From positions 1 to 64,000 of the forward strand of contig CAMVGU010000015.1 of the NCBI GenBank assembly GCA_947167105.1: 64,000 bases of DNA. Direction: 5' to 3'. A model generated the notes under the pieces. That model searched no databases. It worked only from the letters and a program-made list of their open reading frames with translations, and had not been told where the DNA came from. Made by a program: the position numbers and the translations under genes. Shown one piece after another: positions 62,372-64,000 of the stretch; positions within the stretch are counted from its first letter, which is position 1, and each line of letters starts with the position of its first letter. This DNA comes from an uncultured Selenomonas sp. GTDB taxonomy: Bacteria > Bacillota > Negativicutes > Selenomonadales > Selenomonadaceae.

Positions 62372-64000
62372 CTAGGTCAATTTGCGCTGGGCGAAAAAAA
62401 GAAAAATAATGGGTATCACCAGGAGGGTAAAGACCGTGGAGGTCAAAAGGCCGCCGATAATGACCCAGGCCATGGAGACCCTGGTCTCCGAGCCTGCGGT
62501 CAGGGACAGGGCCATGGGCAGCATGCCCACCATCATGGTGATGGTAGTCATGCATATGGGCCGCAGGCGCACGCGGCCTGCCTCTATAATGGCTGCCAGG
62601 GGCTCCCGCCCCCGCTCCATCAGGGTCAGGGTATAGTCTATCAGGAGGGTGCCGTTCTTGGCCACAATGCCGTCCATCACCAGAATACCAATCATGGAGT
62701 ACAAATTCAGCGTATTATGGGTTAAAAGCAGCAGCAGAATGGAACCTATCAGCCCCAAAGGCAGGGAGAACATGCGGATAAAGGGAGTAACTACGGATTC
62801 GTAGAGCACCGCCAGCAGCATGTAGATAAGCACCAGTGCCAGGAACAGGGCAGAGAGCAGTTCCGAGAAAGTCTCATCCATGCGGGTGGCCTGTCCCCTG
62901 AACTGATAGGTGACACCCACTCCCAGTTCCATGTTTTTCAGGGCCTTCTGCACATCGGCAGCCACATCGCCGATGGGCCGCCCCGCTAAGTTGGCACCGA
63001 TGGCGATAGAGCGCTGCCTATCCACCCGGCGGATGCTGACGGGCCCCCGCCCATTGGAGATGGTGGCAATATCACCCAGATAGATAAGCTGTCCCCCTGC
63101 CTGAATGGGCACATGGGCCACATCAGAGGCACGGTAGCCGTCCGCTCCCTGGAAGCGCACCTTGATGCTTGTATCCTGGCCGCTGTTCAGCACATCATTC
63201 TTCAGTTCCCCCGCCGAAATGCCGGAAATGGCCGAAGCAAAGGCTGTCTCCACATCTGCCAGGGAAGTGCCGTAGGTCTTCAGCTTCTCCCGATCCACCC
63301 GGAGCTGCAGCTCCGGCATGCCCTCCACATAGGTGGAATTCACGTCCGTGACGCCCTGCACCTCTGTCCGCAGGATGGCCATGACCTTCTCCGCCGCCCC
63401 ATTCAGCTCGTCAGGGTGATTGCCCCGCAGCTCTATCTGCAGCGCCCCGCCCCCATTGCGGGCACCACCCCCGGAGATGCCCGCCACATTGGTCTGGGTC
63501 TCCGACACCCGCACCTGGGCAGTAGGGATGGTACTTGCAAAGCGGCGCACTTCATTTGCCACCTGCCAGACCGTGCGGCTGCGCTCTGTCCTGTCCACCA
63601 ACTGCACCTTGATGCGGCCTTCGTAAGCGGTGGAGCCCCCTGCCTGGGTCATGTAGTATTTGACCTCCGGGATCTCCGCCAATTTTGTCTCCAACTGCCG
63701 CGCCACCTTGTTGGTTTCCTCTGCCGAGGAGCCCACAGGCGCCTGGATATTGATGGTAAAGCTGGACTCATCCGTCTGGGGCATGTACTCCGTGCCCACC
63801 GCCCCCAGGGGCACCAGGGCCAGCACTCCGACAAACACCGCAAGGATAGTGAGCAGCAATTTCTTCTGATGCCCCAGGCTCCAGCGCAGAAGCTGCTCAT
63901 AGCCCTCTACTGCCTGCTGCTCCAGGTTATCCAAGCGCTGCCACAGCCTGCCCACGGGGGGCTGATAGCCCTGCCTGTAGAAGCGGGAGGCCAGCATGGG
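62372..64000 (-). CDS. RND efflux pump inner-membrane subunit (HAE1/AcrB type), 5' end outside window
   Basis: About 541 codons of the C-terminal half. Membrane-distal porter part: 'TDESSFTINIQAPVGSSAEETNKVARQLE', 'LRVDREKLKTYGTSLADVETAFASAISG'; C-terminal helices: 'FLALVLIYMLLAVLYESVVTPFIRMFSLPLGLIG', 'MDGIVAKNGTLLIDY' and 'RLRPICMTTITMMVGMLPMAL'. This equals the second half of a roughly 1030-residue pump. It would work with a periplasmic adaptor and an outer-membrane channel. Open at the window end. Confidence 0.93.
   Translation of the reverse strand, partial: PMLASRFYRQGYQPPVGRLWQRLDNLEQQAVEGYEQLLRWSLGHQKKLLLTILAVFVGVLALVPLGAVGTEYMPQTDESSFTINIQAPVGSSAEETNKVARQLETKLAEIPEVKYYMTQAGGSTAYEGRIKVQLVDRTERSRTVWQVANEVRRFASTIPTAQVRVSETQTNVAGISGGGARNGGGALQIELRGNHPDELNGAAEKVMAILRTEVQGVTDVNSTYVEGMPELQLRVDREKLKTYGTSLADVETAFASAISGISAGELKNDVLNSGQDTSIKVRFQGADGYRASDVAHVPIQAGGQLIYLGDIATISNGRGPVSIRRVDRQRSIAIGANLAGRPIGDVAADVQKALKNMELGVGVTYQFRGQATRMDETFSELLSALFLALVLIYMLLAVLYESVVTPFIRMFSLPLGLIGSILLLLLTHNTLNLYSMIGILVMDGIVAKNGTLLIDYTLTLMERGREPLAAIIEAGRVRLRPICMTTITMMVGMLPMALSLTAGSETRVSMAWVIIGGLLTSTVFTLLVIPIIFLFFAQRKLT

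Overview
The window looks like chromosome from a diderm Firmicute of the class Negativicutes, probably the Selenomonadaceae (Selenomonas/Mitsuokella type). The reasons are a mix of Firmicute markers (SCIFF peptide and maturase, a dgt-dnaG-rpoD cluster, the GGGtGRT/NifU-like pair, AGGAGG-type ribosome sites, frequent TTG starts) and outer-membrane traits (a beta-barrel protein ending in Phe, an RND pump, a carboxynorspermidine pathway). The assignment is inference. Most of the window is GC-rich and codes on the minus strand.

Layout: 0-3.4 kb, small accessory and hypothetical genes. 3.4-10.2 kb, glycolytic cluster gap-pgk-tpiA-gpmI followed by a NifU-like protein and GGGtGRT protein. 10.2-13.8 kb, SCIFF precursor and maturase, a PHP phosphatase, a TSCPD protein, a YvyF-like flagellar-region protein and a TatA too short for most ORF callers. 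14-16.6 kb, a Tat-exported flavin reductase divergent from a five-CxxCH NrfH-like cytochrome. 16.6-30.6 kb, pucR-type regulator/ftsH, MATE, an RpiB-like protein, DMT transporter, rpoD-dnaG-dgt, metA and hydF. 30.8-38.7 kb, VanW protein, ridA-guaB, carboxynorspermidine genes, a ZIP transporter and an amidohydrolase.

38.8-46.2 kb is an accessory island lying on the 3' side of a tRNA-Pro(CGG) gene. It holds an AT-rich RloA/RloB-type abortive-infection pair, a decayed multidomain mobile-element gene, truncated phage-type regulators, a group II intron scrap and a 229-bp MITE with 15-bp terminal repeats and 7-bp target duplications.

46.4-57.5 kb is the most interesting part: a tightly packed seven-gene operon for a Pel-like exopolysaccharide. 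In order of transcription it has a PelD with an N-terminal, apparently catalytically dead SDR domain; PelE; a membrane-anchored PelA-type deacetylase; PelF; PelG; a coiled-coil/beta-barrel outer-membrane protein with an extraordinarily long Arg-rich N-terminus; and a GH114-type lipoprotein hydrolase. No PelB or PelC is visible, so the barrel protein is a candidate unrelated export porin. PelD keeps an RxxD c-di-GMP site.

57.6-64 kb holds holA, radC, maf, a DUF4321 protein, an ArsB/NhaD-type transporter, a 0.7-kb structured noncoding stretch and the 3' half of an RND pump cut by the window end. A two-hairpin repeat with compensatory stem changes occurs three times, always downstream of minus-strand genes.
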